This document shows positions 1-8,401 of a DNA stretch of 64,000 nucleotides, in pieces. Where the stretch lies: NCBI GenBank assembly GCA_963922335.1, contig CAWUIB010000001.1:310001-374000 (forward strand), written 5' to 3'. Below the pieces are notes generated by a model that worked only from the letters and a program-made list of their open reading frames with translations, was not told the origin of the DNA and did no database searches. Position numbers and translations under genes: made by a program. The stretch comes from CALBPI01 sp963922335 (GTDB lineage: Bacteria; Pseudomonadota; Gammaproteobacteria; Steroidobacterales; Woeseiaceae). Positions within the stretch are counted from its first letter, which is position 1, and each line of letters starts with the position of its first letter.

Positions 1-955
1 TACCGTTCGTATCGAACGACTTCACACCGACATAGTCGAGGTAGCTCGGTCGATGCACGGTGGAGCGTGAATTCGCCTTGTTGATCAACATAAGCTCCGC
101 CGAGCGCTTATAGCGCTGCATGGCAGGGGAGAGCTTGTGCGTTCTGCCACGGCGATCGCCGATGGTATTCAGTCCCAGCGCCGATCCGCGGATCGGTTTG
201 AGCTCCGGAATCTCCGGCGTCTCATTTAGCCGGTAGCGGCGATAACCAAGGTAGGTGAACCGATCATCCGCTAGCCACTTCAGCAGCTCGATGCTCTCGT
301 CCTTGGCGTCTGCGCTGAGGTTAAGCTGGTTCTCCAGACTTGCGATGACCTTGCGCATCCGCGCTCGCATCGGCTGCCAGTCCTGAACCGCGGCACGAAC
401 ATCAGCGAGCGATTGCTCGATGGTCTGCTGCAATGCCTGAATTTGCGCTTTGCGTGTTTCGCGGCGAATTTCAAAACGAATGAAAGACTCAACGTTACCG
501 GCATCGCTCTTGTGTGGTAGTACCTCTTTCAGCCGCCCCGCGGGAGTCCGCACGCAGCGGATCAGGGGATGAACGGTAAGTCGAATCGCAGAGCCGGCGC
601 GATCCAGTGCCATGCTGACCGAATCGACAAGAAACGGCATGTTCTCGTGCACGAGCTCAACAACGGTGTTCGGACTTTCCCAGCCATGACGTGACAGACT
701 TGGGTTGTAAACCCTGAGACGATGTTCGCCCGGTGCACGATTGCGCCCGAAGCTAAGGTGTGACATCGCGGCGGCAGCCAAGGCGTCCAAGCTGGACATC
801 GTGACGTCGTCGCTACTGAGATTACGGTAGTACTCACAGATATACCGTCGAACCTCGCGCCGATCCGCAAGCGGTCGATTGTCTTCAACCGCAGCAGCAA
901 TCTGACGCAACAGCTCGTCCTGACGGTCCCCGCGCCGTCGGTCCTGTCTGGGCAT
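1..955 (-). CDS. NAD-specific glutamate dehydrogenase, large (about 180 kDa) class, N-terminal part only
   Basis: This gene reads leftward and leaves the window, so only about 318 N-terminal residues are present. I translated it by hand: the frame is open from an ATG at 955 to base 1. Diagnostic segments are DDRFTYLGYRRYRL and INKANSRSTVHRPSYLDYVG, both typical of the large bacterial NAD-glutamate dehydrogenases that convert glutamate to 2-oxoglutarate and ammonium. The visible part is the regulatory ACT-like N-terminal region, not the catalytic domain. GGAGG lies 6 bases before the ATG at 955; an in-frame ATG at 961 is too close to it. The gene is divergent from tryptophan dioxygenase, consistent with an amino acid catabolism role. 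The catalytic half cannot be checked here. Confidence 0.88.
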   Translation of the reverse strand, partial: MPRQDRRRGDRQDELLRQIAAAVEDNRPLADRREVRRYICEYYRNLSSDDVTMSSLDALAAAAMSHLSFGRNRAPGEHRLRVYNPSLSRHGWESPNTVVELVHENMPFLVDSVSMALDRAGSAIRLTVHPLIRCVRTPAGRLKEVLPHKSDAGNVESFIRFEIRRETRKAQIQALQQTIEQSLADVRAAVQDWQPMRARMRKVIASLENQLNLSADAKDESIELLKWLADDRFTYLGYRRYRLNETPEIPELKPIRGSALGLNTIGDRRGRTHKLSPAMQRYKRSAELMLINKANSRSTVHRPSYLDYVGVKSFDTNG

Positions 956-1004
956 CGCCATCCTCCGGGACACATCAAACTCGAGTGCCCTGTTTCGCGC
1001 GCGC

Positions 1005-1010
1005 AGTATA
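1005..1010 (-). promoter_or_regulatory. possible -10 element for the glutamate dehydrogenase gene
   Basis: Read on the minus strand this is TATACT, about 50 bases upstream of the predicted ATG at 955. No good -35 hexamer is visible at 16-18 bases, so this is only a candidate. Confidence 0.3.
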
Positions 1011-1096
1011 CCGCATGGCGAAGCACGAATAGGGTTGTCCGAGTGGGTGTTTGGTTTACTATCTGGCGACCGGCGGCGCGTGCAGGAGGGACGAAC

Positions 1097-1966
1097 GTGA
1101 CGCAACGTGAACTCGAGCAGGGAATCCACACGGACCTGCCCAGAAGCGAGAATTATTCCGCTTACCTGAAACTGGACGAAATGCTGGCCTGCCAGGTACC
1201 TCTGAGCGAGCCGGCACATCACGACGAGATGCTATTTATTGTTCAGCATCAGGTCGCAGAGTTGTGGATGAAATTGCTGATTCATGAGCTGGAGGCTGCA
1301 TCCGCTTACCTGCGAGAGGCACGTCTGCGGCGTGCTGCAAAGTGTCTGGCGCGAGTCAAGACGGTGCAACAGCAGCTACACAATCAATGGAGCGTGCTAG
1401 AGACCTTAACGCCTAGTGAATACGCCGAATTCCGGCACGTGTTTGGCAACGCTTCGGGCTTTCAGTCGCCGCAGTATCGGATGCTCGAAATCTTACTCGG
1501 CAACAGGAATCGACAATTGCTCAAGGTCTACGCGCATCGACCGGAATGGCACGCGCGACTCGAGCACGCCATCAGCACGCCCGGGGTGTATGACGAATTT
1601 CTAAGGCTCCTGGATCGGCGTGGCTACGCTATCCCGGATCACGTAATTGATCGCGATTTCGCTGAGGTAAGACCGGTCGACGATGACGTTGTGCAGACGC
1701 TCCTGACTGTGTATCAGGACCCAAGGGCGCATTGGGACGCCTATGAAATCTGCGAAACGCTGGTTGATATCGCCAACAATTTTCAATTCTGGCGCTTTCG
1801 TCACATGAAGACGGTCGAACGCATCATTGGGCACCGACCTGGTAGTGGCGGCTCTTCCGGCGTGTCTTTTTTGCAGCGCGCCTTGTCCCAGGAGTTCTTT
1901 GAAGAGCTGATTGCGGTGCGAACGGCGATCCACGCGGACTCGTTGTCGTGCCCTATGGGTGACTAG
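1097..1966 (+). CDS. kynA: tryptophan 2,3-dioxygenase
   Basis: This haem enzyme opens the indole ring of L-tryptophan to give N-formylkynurenine, the first step of the kynurenine pathway. The 289-residue product has the family landmarks: HHDEMLFIVQHQ with the distal His, FRHVFGNASGFQSPQYR for substrate binding, and RHMKTVERIIGHRPGSGGSS with the proximal haem His. The start is a GTG at 1097, chosen because AGGAGG sits at 1084-1089 with good spacing; the frame is open further upstream but has no ribosome site. Its length is close to the roughly 300 residues usual for bacterial enzymes. No other kynurenine gene is nearby. Its 3' end overlaps the convergent MarR gene by 4 bases. Confidence 0.96.
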   Translation: MTQRELEQGIHTDLPRSENYSAYLKLDEMLACQVPLSEPAHHDEMLFIVQHQVAELWMKLLIHELEAASAYLREARLRRAAKCLARVKTVQQQLHNQWSVLETLTPSEYAEFRHVFGNASGFQSPQYRMLEILLGNRNRQLLKVYAHRPEWHARLEHAISTPGVYDEFLRLLDRRGYAIPDHVIDRDFAEVRPVDDDVVQTLLTVYQDPRAHWDAYEICETLVDIANNFQFWRFRHMKTVERIIGHRPGSGGSSGVSFLQRALSQEFFEELIAVRTAIHADSLSCPMGD

Positions 1967-2436
1967 ACCTCGGGTGCACCTAGCATGCGCATGCGTGCCA
2001 GCATCCGATCGACCAGAAGGTTCAAGGTGTCGATCTCTTCACTGGTAAATCCCTCGAGCAGCTCAGCCTCGATCTTGAGCGCCATAGGTACCACCTGTTC
2101 ATAGACTTCCCGCCCAGCGGGTGACAAATTCAGGATTGATCGGCGCTTATCCTGATCGGCGAACTCGCGGGTGATGCGTTCCTGCTTTAGCAATTTGGCA
2201 ACCGCGCGAGAGACGGCAACCTTATCCATTAGCGTGCGCGCCGCGACCTGTGCGGCCGAAAGACCCGGGCTGCGCGCAACCACTGCCATCACGCGCCATT
2301 CGGGAATCGATAGATTGAACCTGCGATCGTAGGCGGACGCGATAGTGCCGCTCACCGTATTGGAGAGGATCGACAACCGGTAGGGCAGGAAGTCCTCGAG
2401 TGCGAGCGTGGGTCGGTTCGGCGTTGCATCGTTCAT
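1963..2436 (-). CDS. MarR-family transcriptional regulator
   Basis: A 157-residue winged-helix regulator. The DNA-binding region is visible around LSAAQVAARTLMDKVAVSRAV, followed by a wing ending in DQDKRRSILNLSPAG. The N-terminal SIPEWRVMAVV segment is also typical of the family. The start at 2436 is chosen because TGGAG lies 8 bases upstream; an in-frame ATG at 2460 lacks a ribosome site. Members usually respond to small aromatic ligands. It converges with tryptophan dioxygenase and lies downstream of zapE on the same strand. Its ligand and targets cannot be told from sequence. Confidence 0.9.
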   Translation of the reverse strand: MNDATPNRPTLALEDFLPYRLSILSNTVSGTIASAYDRRFNLSIPEWRVMAVVARSPGLSAAQVAARTLMDKVAVSRAVAKLLKQERITREFADQDKRRSILNLSPAGREVYEQVVPMALKIEAELLEGFTSEEIDTLNLLVDRMLARMRMLGAPEV

Positions 2437-2497
2437 GGCGCATTCTCCAGAAAGGATCACGAAATCCTACCGCTTCGCCGGGTTGCTGCCCAGCGCG

Positions 2498-3574
2498 CTA
2501 CGGACGATGTGCCAACGCATGGTATTCAGATGACTGCATTTCGATTAGCCGGCTGACGGTGCGCTGGAATTCAAACGCCAGCTTCTTGCCGGTGTAGAGC
2601 TGATCGGCCGGCACTTGCGCGCAAAGCAACAAATTGACTTGTCGATCGTAGAATTCATCGACGAGCATAATGAAGCGGCGTGCGGCATTGTTGTCGGTGT
2701 CATCGAGAGTAGGCACGGAAGAAATCAGTACCGTGTGCAGGCGCTTGGAAAGGGAGATGTAATCGAGCTGACTCCGGGCTGTTTCGCATATCGCGGCGAA
2801 ACTGAACCAGGCCATACCAGGCGCTCTCCCCAGCAGTGCAATATCGCGATTCAGTACTGAGATGCTGAGATCTCCGATCTGCGCAGTTCCAGCAAGCTGC
2901 TGCAGGCGCGCCAACGCCCATGCCTCGCAACCTTCCTCGCACACATGGTAGGTCTCGCCGGTACTCAGTAGCTCGAGGCGATAATCTCTATTGCCACCCA
3001 ATTCGAGCACTTCGCAATGGGTTTCCATCAATGCGATGGCCGGCAGAAATCTCGCGCGTTGCAATCCGTCCTTATAAAGGCCACTCGGTGGGATATTCGA
3101 TGTCGTGATCAGCGTCATATCCTGTGCGAACAATTTCTCGAACAAGCGCCCGAGGATCATCGCATCGCCGATATCATTCACGTGCATTTCGTCGAGGCAA
3201 AGGATTTTCGACTCGCTCGCAATGGTTTTGGCAACACTCTCCAGCGGGTCTTGTTCGTGCTCGATCGCACCGAGCGCTTCGTGGATCTCTGACATAAACC
3301 GATGGAAGTGTTTTCGCTCAACCACGGATGTATCGAAGGTGCTGACGAACAGGTCCATCAGGAAAGTCTTGCCGCGGCCAACGCTGCCCCACAGGTACAG
3401 CCCTTTCACGGAAGGTGCGCTCGCCCAGAACCGCCAGCGTGGCCGCGATGTGGCGTTGACTTCGCGGGCAACGCGCTCCAGCGACTGCACCGCTTCCCAT
3501 TGGGCGTCATCACGCGCCCAGCCATTCGCCTCCAGCGACGCGAGATAGCGCCCGCTTAATGTGGTGGTGTCCAT
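2498..3574 (-). CDS. zapE: cell division protein ZapE (AFG1-like ATPase)
   Basis: This P-loop ATPase of the AFG1 family associates with FtsZ in Escherichia coli. The 358-residue product has Walker A in LYLWGSVGRGKTFLMDLF and a Walker B-like LCLDEMHVNDIGDAM, followed by TTSNIPPSGLYKDGLQRARFLP, which is characteristic of the family. The frame stays open upstream to 3778, but that part overlaps the divergent ETF-QO gene, so the ATG at 3574 (MDTTTLSG) is preferred; its ribosome site is weak. Walker B has CLDEMHV where many members read CFDEFFV, a minor variation. Confidence 0.92.
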   Translation of the reverse strand: MDTTTLSGRYLASLEANGWARDDAQWEAVQSLERVAREVNATSRPRWRFWASAPSVKGLYLWGSVGRGKTFLMDLFVSTFDTSVVERKHFHRFMSEIHEALGAIEHEQDPLESVAKTIASESKILCLDEMHVNDIGDAMILGRLFEKLFAQDMTLITTSNIPPSGLYKDGLQRARFLPAIALMETHCEVLELGGNRDYRLELLSTGETYHVCEEGCEAWALARLQQLAGTAQIGDLSISVLNRDIALLGRAPGMAWFSFAAICETARSQLDYISLSKRLHTVLISSVPTLDDTDNNAARRFIMLVDEFYDRQVNLLLCAQVPADQLYTGKKLAFEFQRTVSRLIEMQSSEYHALAHRP

Positions 3575-3680
3575 GTGTTGTCTGCTGTCCCAGCGATGAA
3601 ATGCGTACGTCCGGCGCCCGCACAAGCCGCTCGAATGGTACCATCCGCTACCGTATCCACTCAGGAAGGTCTTGCAATAC

Positions 3681-5336
3681 ATGACGACAGAACGCGAATC
3701 CATGGAGTTTGATGTAGTGATCGTTGGTGGCGGTCCCGCGGGACTTGCTGCCGCGTGCAGACTGCAGCAAAGGGCCAACGAAGCGGGCGAAGAGTTGTCC
3801 GTGGTCGTCGTGGAGAAGGGTGCTGAGTTTGGTGCTCACATTTTGTCAGGCAACGTATTCGAGCCTCGAGGACTTGAAGAGCTATTCCCGGACTGGAAAG
3901 AAAAGGGCGCACCGCTGAACACGCCGGTCACTCGCGATGACGTGTATTACATGACCAGTGAGCAAAAGGCGACACGGGTGCCGGGACCATTTGTGCCGAA
4001 GCCGATGCATAACGAAGGCAACTACGTCATCAGTCTTGGGCGTTTAGTGCAATGGATGGCCGAGCAGGCAGAAGAATTGGGCGTGAATCTGTTTCCGGGA
4101 TATGCGGCGGCAGAGGTTTTGTACGACGAGTCGGGCGCGGTCTGCGGTGTCGCGACCGGAGACATGGGCATCGGTCGAGACGGCAATCCGAAACCGGCGC
4201 ACGAAGCCGGTTACGAGTTGCTCGGTCGGCAGACTATTTTCGCTGAAGGGTGCCGCGGCAGCCTCGGTAAGGAGCTCATTGGCAAATTTGAACTCGATGC
4301 GGATTCTGACCCTCAGCACTACGGCATCGGATTGAAGGAAGTCTGGGAGATCAGTCCGGAACTGCACGAGCCTGGTCTCGTGGTGCACACACTCGGTTGG
4401 CCGTTGGCGAGTGATACAGAAGGCGGTGGCTTCCTCTACCACGCTGATAACAACCAGGTATATCTCGGCTACATCATCGCGCTCGACTACCCGAACCCTT
4501 ACCTCAGTCCCTTCGACGAGTTCCAGCGCTGGAAACAGCATCCAAAAATTCGGCAATACCTTGAGGGCGGACAGCGCATCTCCTACGGCGCTCGTGCGGT
4601 CAATAAAGGCGGCTATCAATCACTGCCCAAGGTCACCTTTCCAGGCGGTATGTTGGTCGGCTGCGAAGCGGGTTATCTGAACAACGCCAAGATCAAGGGT
4701 TCGCACACCGCAATCAAGACCGGCATGCTGGCAGCAGACACGGTCTTTGAGGCGTTGCGCGGCGGTGCTGAGGGCGGTGCTGAGATCACAGCCTATGCCG
4801 ATGCTGTTGATCGGTCGTGGGTGATGGAAGAGCTGAAGAAGGCAAGAAACTTCGGTCCGGCGCAACACAAATTCGGCAGGTTCCTTGGATCAGCGTTCAT
4901 CTTCCTTGATCAGAACATTTTTCGCGGTCATCTGCCGCTCACCTTGCGCAACAAGACGCCAGATCATCAAGGCTTGAAACCTGCTGCACAGTGCAAACCG
5001 ATCGACTACCCGAAACCCGACGGCAAGATCAGTTTCGACAAGTTGTCATCGGTGTTTCTGTCCAGCACCAACCACGAGGAAGACCAACCGGTGCATTTGC
5101 GACTGGTTGATAACGAAGTGCCCGTCGCACATCACCTGAAGGTGTTTGCAGGACCCTCGCAGCGTTACTGCCCGGCAGGCGTCTACGAGTTCGTCGAGGA
5201 GGAAGGCGAAACCCGCTTCCAGATCAACGCTCAGAATTGTGTCCACTGCAAAACCTGTGACATCAAGGACCCCGGCCAAAACATCAACTGGACGGTTCCC
5301 GAGGGCGGCGGCGGACCCAACTACTCGGGTATGTAA
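3681..5336 (+). CDS. electron transfer flavoprotein-ubiquinone oxidoreductase
   Basis: A membrane-associated FAD and [4Fe-4S] enzyme that passes electrons from ETF, and so from acyl-CoA and amino acid dehydrogenases, to ubiquinone. The 551-residue product begins with the FAD motif DVVIVGGGPAGLAAACRL. It ends with the cluster ligands in CPAGVYEF and QNCVHCKTCDIKDPGQNI followed by GPNYSGM, the family's conserved C-terminus. AGGAAGG at about 3663 precedes the ATG at 3681; an in-frame TTG at 3672 is too close. The coding sequence ends inside a strong dyad shared with the convergent SDR gene. The etfAB genes are not in the window. Confidence 0.97.
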   Translation: MTTERESMEFDVVIVGGGPAGLAAACRLQQRANEAGEELSVVVVEKGAEFGAHILSGNVFEPRGLEELFPDWKEKGAPLNTPVTRDDVYYMTSEQKATRVPGPFVPKPMHNEGNYVISLGRLVQWMAEQAEELGVNLFPGYAAAEVLYDESGAVCGVATGDMGIGRDGNPKPAHEAGYELLGRQTIFAEGCRGSLGKELIGKFELDADSDPQHYGIGLKEVWEISPELHEPGLVVHTLGWPLASDTEGGGFLYHADNNQVYLGYIIALDYPNPYLSPFDEFQRWKQHPKIRQYLEGGQRISYGARAVNKGGYQSLPKVTFPGGMLVGCEAGYLNNAKIKGSHTAIKTGMLAADTVFEALRGGAEGGAEITAYADAVDRSWVMEELKKARNFGPAQHKFGRFLGSAFIFLDQNIFRGHLPLTLRNKTPDHQGLKPAAQCKPIDYPKPDGKISFDKLSSVFLSSTNHEEDQPVHLRLVDNEVPVAHHLKVFAGPSQRYCPAGVYEFVEEEGETRFQINAQNCVHCKTCDIKDPGQNINWTVPEGGGGPNYSGM

Positions 5337-5350
5337 GACACATACCCGAG
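5324..5350. terminator. inverted repeat between convergent etf-QO and SDR genes, probable bidirectional terminator
   Basis: CTCGGGTATGT at 5324-5334 pairs perfectly with ACATACCCGAG at 5340-5350 across a 5-base loop, giving an 11-bp stem. The left arm lies in the last codons of the ETF-QO gene, and the TAA stop straddles the arm-loop junction. The U-tract is weak on both sides, so it may block RNA decay or convergent transcription rather than act as a classic intrinsic terminator. Confidence 0.6.
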
Positions 5351-5364
5351 CAGCGGCTATTCCG

Positions 5365-6132
5365 TTATTTTGGCTGCATGCGAATGGCGCCGTCGAGACG
5401 AATCGTCTCACCGTTGAGCATCGTGTTGGTGTAGATGTAGGCAGCGAGGCTTGCATACTCTTCCGCGGTGCCTAATCGAGACGGGAACGGAATTTGTTCG
5501 GCCAAGGACTGCTGCGTCGCTTCCGGCAGGCTCGTCATCATCGGCGTCATAAAAATCCCAGGTGCGATCGTCATCACCCTGACGCCGAACCGTGCGAGTT
5601 CGCGAGCCATTGGCAACGTCATTCCGACGACGCCGCCTTTCGATGCTGAATAGCCGGCCTGACCGATCTGCCCCTCGAAGGCAGCCACCGATGCTGTGTT
5701 GATGATGACGCCACGCTCGTTGTCAGCCGCAGGCGTGTTGTGCTGCATGATGTTGGCCGCTTCTTTCGCGATGTTGAACGATCCGACCAGATTGACCTGT
5801 ACGGTGCGCGCAAAATAGTCGCTAGCCATCGGTCCTTCGCGCCCAAGAACGCGCCCTGGTGCGACGATGCCCGCACAGTTGACTGCGAACGTGAGGCCGT
5901 CCATGTGCTCGGCTGCTTCGGTAACCGCGGCTTTAACGGCGCTCTCGTCACTGACGTCGGTACGGATATAGCGTGTGTCGTTTCCGAGCGCCGCCGCTGC
6001 CTCGGCGCCTGCCTCGTCGTTGATGTCCAAAAGTACTGCACGCCCTCCCGCATCGACAACCGCACGCGCGGTCGCCAATCCGAGGCCCGACGCGCCGCCA
6101 GTAACGATTGCTTTAGCCTGGTTCAGTTCCAT
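5365..6132 (-). CDS. short-chain dehydrogenase, 3-hydroxyacyl-CoA dehydrogenase type 2 (HSD10-like)
   Basis: A 255-residue classical SDR. It has the NAD-binding TGGASGLG near residue 13, NCAGIV, and the catalytic YSASKGG. Long segments match the HSD17B10/3-hydroxy-2-methylbutyryl-CoA dehydrogenase group, such as GVIINTASVAAFEGQ, RVMTIAPGIF and NGETIRLDGAIRMQP. The likely role is oxidation of 3-hydroxyacyl-CoA, including the isoleucine-derived 2-methyl substrate. The start at 6132 has AGGA 8 bases upstream. It lies 22 bases after the thiolase gene on the same strand, so the pair would catalyse consecutive steps: dehydrogenation to the 3-ketoacyl-CoA, then cleavage. Confidence 0.93.
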   Translation of the reverse strand: MELNQAKAIVTGGASGLGLATARAVVDAGGRAVLLDINDEAGAEAAAALGNDTRYIRTDVSDESAVKAAVTEAAEHMDGLTFAVNCAGIVAPGRVLGREGPMASDYFARTVQVNLVGSFNIAKEAANIMQHNTPAADNERGVIINTASVAAFEGQIGQAGYSASKGGVVGMTLPMARELARFGVRVMTIAPGIFMTPMMTSLPEATQQSLAEQIPFPSRLGTAEEYASLAAYIYTNTMLNGETIRLDGAIRMQPK

Positions 6133-6154
6133 GATGAATTCCTGATTGCTGGTT

Positions 6155-7336
6155 TCAAATGAGTTCAACGGCGACGGCGACAGCTTCACCACCGCCGAGG
6201 CAGAGCGACGCGATACCACGCTTGCCGCCGTTCTGTTGCAGAGCGTGAAGCAGGGTCACGACGATTCGTGCGCCGCTTGCCCCGATGGGGTGACCGAGCG
6301 CACAAGCGCCGCCATTTACGTTGACCTGTGAATGATCCAGATGGAGGTCGTGAATCGCTGCCATCGTGACACACGCGAACGCTTCGTTGACCTCGTAGAG
6401 ATCGACGGTCTCCGGCGTCCACCCAAGCTTCTCGTGGAGTGCACGAATGGCACCCACCGGTGCGGTGGTGAACCACTCGGGCTCATGCGCAAAGCCACTG
6501 TGGCCGACAATACGTGCGATAGGCTCCAAACCGCGCTTCTCGGCATCGAGGGCGCTCGCAAGGATCACGCTGGCAGCGCCGTCTGAGATAGACGACGAGC
6601 TGGCTGCGGTGACCGTGCCGTCCTTCGCGAAAGCCGGGCGCAGGGTGGGGATGCGTTCGGCATCGGAACGACCGGGTTCTTCGTCGATCGAGACCACGGT
6701 TTCGCCCTTGCGATGCTTCACTGTTACCGGCGCGATTTCGTCGTCGAAGCGATTTGACGCTTGCGCATCGAGCGCGCGTTGCAAGGACGCTACAGCGAAC
6801 GCGTCTTGCGCGTCTCGTCCAAATTCGTACTTCTGAGCGGTGCGCTCGGCGAATACGCCCATCATGTTGCCATCGTACGGATTCTGCAGACCGTCGAAGA
6901 ACATGTGGTCGAGCACTTCCTGATGACCCATTCGGTATCCACCACGGGCTTTCGGCATCAAGTAAGGGGCGTTGCTCATCGACTCCATGCCCCCGGTCAA
7001 CACGCGTGTTGCACTGCCTGCTTTGATCAGGTCTGCTCCGAGCATGATCGACTTCATCCCGGAGCCGCAAACCTTGTTGATGGTCGTCGCGCCGCGAGAG
7101 TTGGGAATGCCCGCTGCGAGGGTGGCTTGACGCGCGGGCGCCTGGCCAAGCCCGGCCGGCAGGACGCATCCCAGGATCGACTCGTCGAGACTTTCCGGAT
7201 CGATGCCCGATGCGCTAAGCGCAGCACGTGTTGCGGCTGCAGAGAGTTCGGGTGCGCTGGCGCCACCGAGCGCTCCCTGGAAGGCGCCGATAGGTGTGCG
7301 TTTCGCGCCGAGAATGACGATATCGTCAGCTGACAT
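6155..7336 (-). CDS. acetyl-CoA C-acyltransferase (thiolase)
   Basis: A 393-residue thiolase of the usual length. The acyl-accepting Cys is in VCGSGMKS near residue 88, the catalytic His in GGACALGHPIGASGARI, and the second Cys in CLGGGEA at the C-terminus. The start is the ATG at 7336 (MSADDIVILGAKRTPIG) with AGGA a short distance upstream. As first gene of the thiolase-SDR operon it should cleave the 3-ketoacyl-CoA made by the SDR, or condense acetyl-CoA in reverse. Sequence by eye does not separate the biosynthetic from the degradative type, but the SDR partner favours degradation. Confidence 0.95.
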   Translation of the reverse strand: MSADDIVILGAKRTPIGAFQGALGGASAPELSAAATRAALSASGIDPESLDESILGCVLPAGLGQAPARQATLAAGIPNSRGATTINKVCGSGMKSIMLGADLIKAGSATRVLTGGMESMSNAPYLMPKARGGYRMGHQEVLDHMFFDGLQNPYDGNMMGVFAERTAQKYEFGRDAQDAFAVASLQRALDAQASNRFDDEIAPVTVKHRKGETVVSIDEEPGRSDAERIPTLRPAFAKDGTVTAASSSSISDGAASVILASALDAEKRGLEPIARIVGHSGFAHEPEWFTTAPVGAIRALHEKLGWTPETVDLYEVNEAFACVTMAAIHDLHLDHSQVNVNGGACALGHPIGASGARIVVTLLHALQQNGGKRGIASLCLGGGEAVAVAVELI

Positions 7337-7476
7337 GGGGGGTCCTTGTCGTGAATTGGGGGGCATATTTTGAACGAATAGAGAGCGAGATGCATGCGCT
7401 TCGCGCTTGGCGCTAGTCTTTGATCGCGCTTTTTTTTCGTGGTCAATTCTGCTAGCTTCGGTCGGCGTAAAAACGA

Positions 7477-7546
7477 GAGGCTTGTTGCCTCCAGCCCACA
7501 ACAGTGGCCTGTGTCCAGGGGGGTTCCGGTGCAGCCGGAAACACTG
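7477..7546 (+). other. structured untranslated leader upstream of the TonB-type operon
   Basis: The 264-base gap between the divergent thiolase and DUF3450 genes holds nested dyads: GAGGC/GCCTC at 7477-7481 and 7487-7491, TTCCGG/CCGGAA at 7524-7529 and 7535-7540, and an outer CAGTG/CACTG pair at 7502-7506 and 7542-7546. There is no T-run, so it is not an intrinsic terminator. No Fur-type box or known riboswitch core was recognised. A function is not proven. Confidence 0.35.
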
Positions 7547-7600
7547 CTGCGGGTGGTATTACACATAACCAAGATTCAAAACGTCTGTAGGAAAACACTA

Positions 7601-8401
7601 ATGCTGATGTCGTTTTTTAGCGGCGGCCGGAGCCGTACCGTGGTCGGGGGCTTTTTTGCTGCTGCCGTAATCGCTCTCGCTAGCCAAAGTGCCTTCGCGC
7701 AACAAGCCGCGAAGCGGGTCATTGATACCCAGGAAGACTTCGATCGGGGGTCGAGTGCCTCTCAACAGCGTGTCGATCGCTACGCGCAGCAGACCTCGGA
7801 ACTGCTGAGCGAATATCGCTTGGTACTCCAGCAGTTGGATCGGGTGCGTATCTACAACGACAACCTGCAAAAGGTCGTCGATGACCAGAATGCGTCCATT
7901 GCGAAAATGGAAGACGATCTGGAGAACTTTGATCAGACCGAGCAGGGCATCGTGCCGCTGATGCTCACGATGATCGCGGATCTTCGTCAGTTCATCGAAG
8001 CCGACATTCCGTTCCAAAGCGAATCCCGCATGCGCCGGATCGCGAATCTCGAAGCGAACATGACGAGCTCCGAAATCACGAACTCGGAGAAGTACCGGCA
8101 GATCATGGATGCCTACCGCATTGAGACCGAGTACGGCGATACGATCGAGGCGTATGAGGGCACGATTGACCTCAATGGCGTAGAAACGACAGTAGATTTC
8201 CTGCGTGTCGGCCGAATCGTGCTGGCCTACCAGACGCCGGATCAGAAGATCACAGGCATGTGGAACAAGCAGTCCGGCACTTGGGAAGTGCTCGATAGCA
8301 GCTATCGTCGCGCGGTGAGCGACGGCCTATCGCTGGCCCGCAAGCAGGCGCCGCCGCAACTCCTAAACCTTCCCGTTCCCGCTCCGGAGGCAGCGCAATG
8401 A
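7601..8401 (+). CDS. DUF3450 periplasmic protein of the TonB2-type system
   Basis: A 266-residue protein with a signal peptide (hydrophobic run after residue 12, ending SQSAFAQ). A long coiled-coil rich in Gln, Glu and Asp occupies about residues 45-140, and a small beta-rich C-terminal region includes VGRIVLAYQTPDQK. This is the DUF3450 architecture, found as first gene of operons encoding TtpC, ExbB, ExbD and TonB. The ATG at 7601 is chosen because of the GGA 8 bases upstream and the signal peptide that follows; the open frame back to 7439 adds no sensible sequence. The stop overlaps the start of the next gene by ATGA, suggesting coupled translation. The molecular role is unknown. Confidence 0.85.
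   Translation: MLMSFFSGGRSRTVVGGFFAAAVIALASQSAFAQQAAKRVIDTQEDFDRGSSASQQRVDRYAQQTSELLSEYRLVLQQLDRVRIYNDNLQKVVDDQNASIAKMEDDLENFDQTEQGIVPLMLTMIADLRQFIEADIPFQSESRMRRIANLEANMTSSEITNSEKYRQIMDAYRIETEYGDTIEAYEGTIDLNGVETTVDFLRVGRIVLAYQTPDQKITGMWNKQSGTWEVLDSSYRRAVSDGLSLARKQAPPQLLNLPVPAPEAAQ

Noticed and set aside
562..1131. 189-residue open frame on the minus strand
   Set aside because: It is an off-frame shadow over the glutamate dehydrogenase gene and the start of tryptophan dioxygenase. The in-frame translation gives a clear glutamate dehydrogenase N-terminus.
4044..4619. 191-residue open frame antisense to ETF-QO
   Set aside because: It has low-complexity charged composition, no ribosome site and no recognisable domain, while the sense gene is certain.
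7500..7570. Cobalamin riboswitch upstream of the TonB-type operon
   Set aside because: CCGGTGCAGCCGG and a nearby CTGCTG recall part of the structure, but the conserved GGGAA and GCTG-CCCGCAAC core elements are not in the right order.
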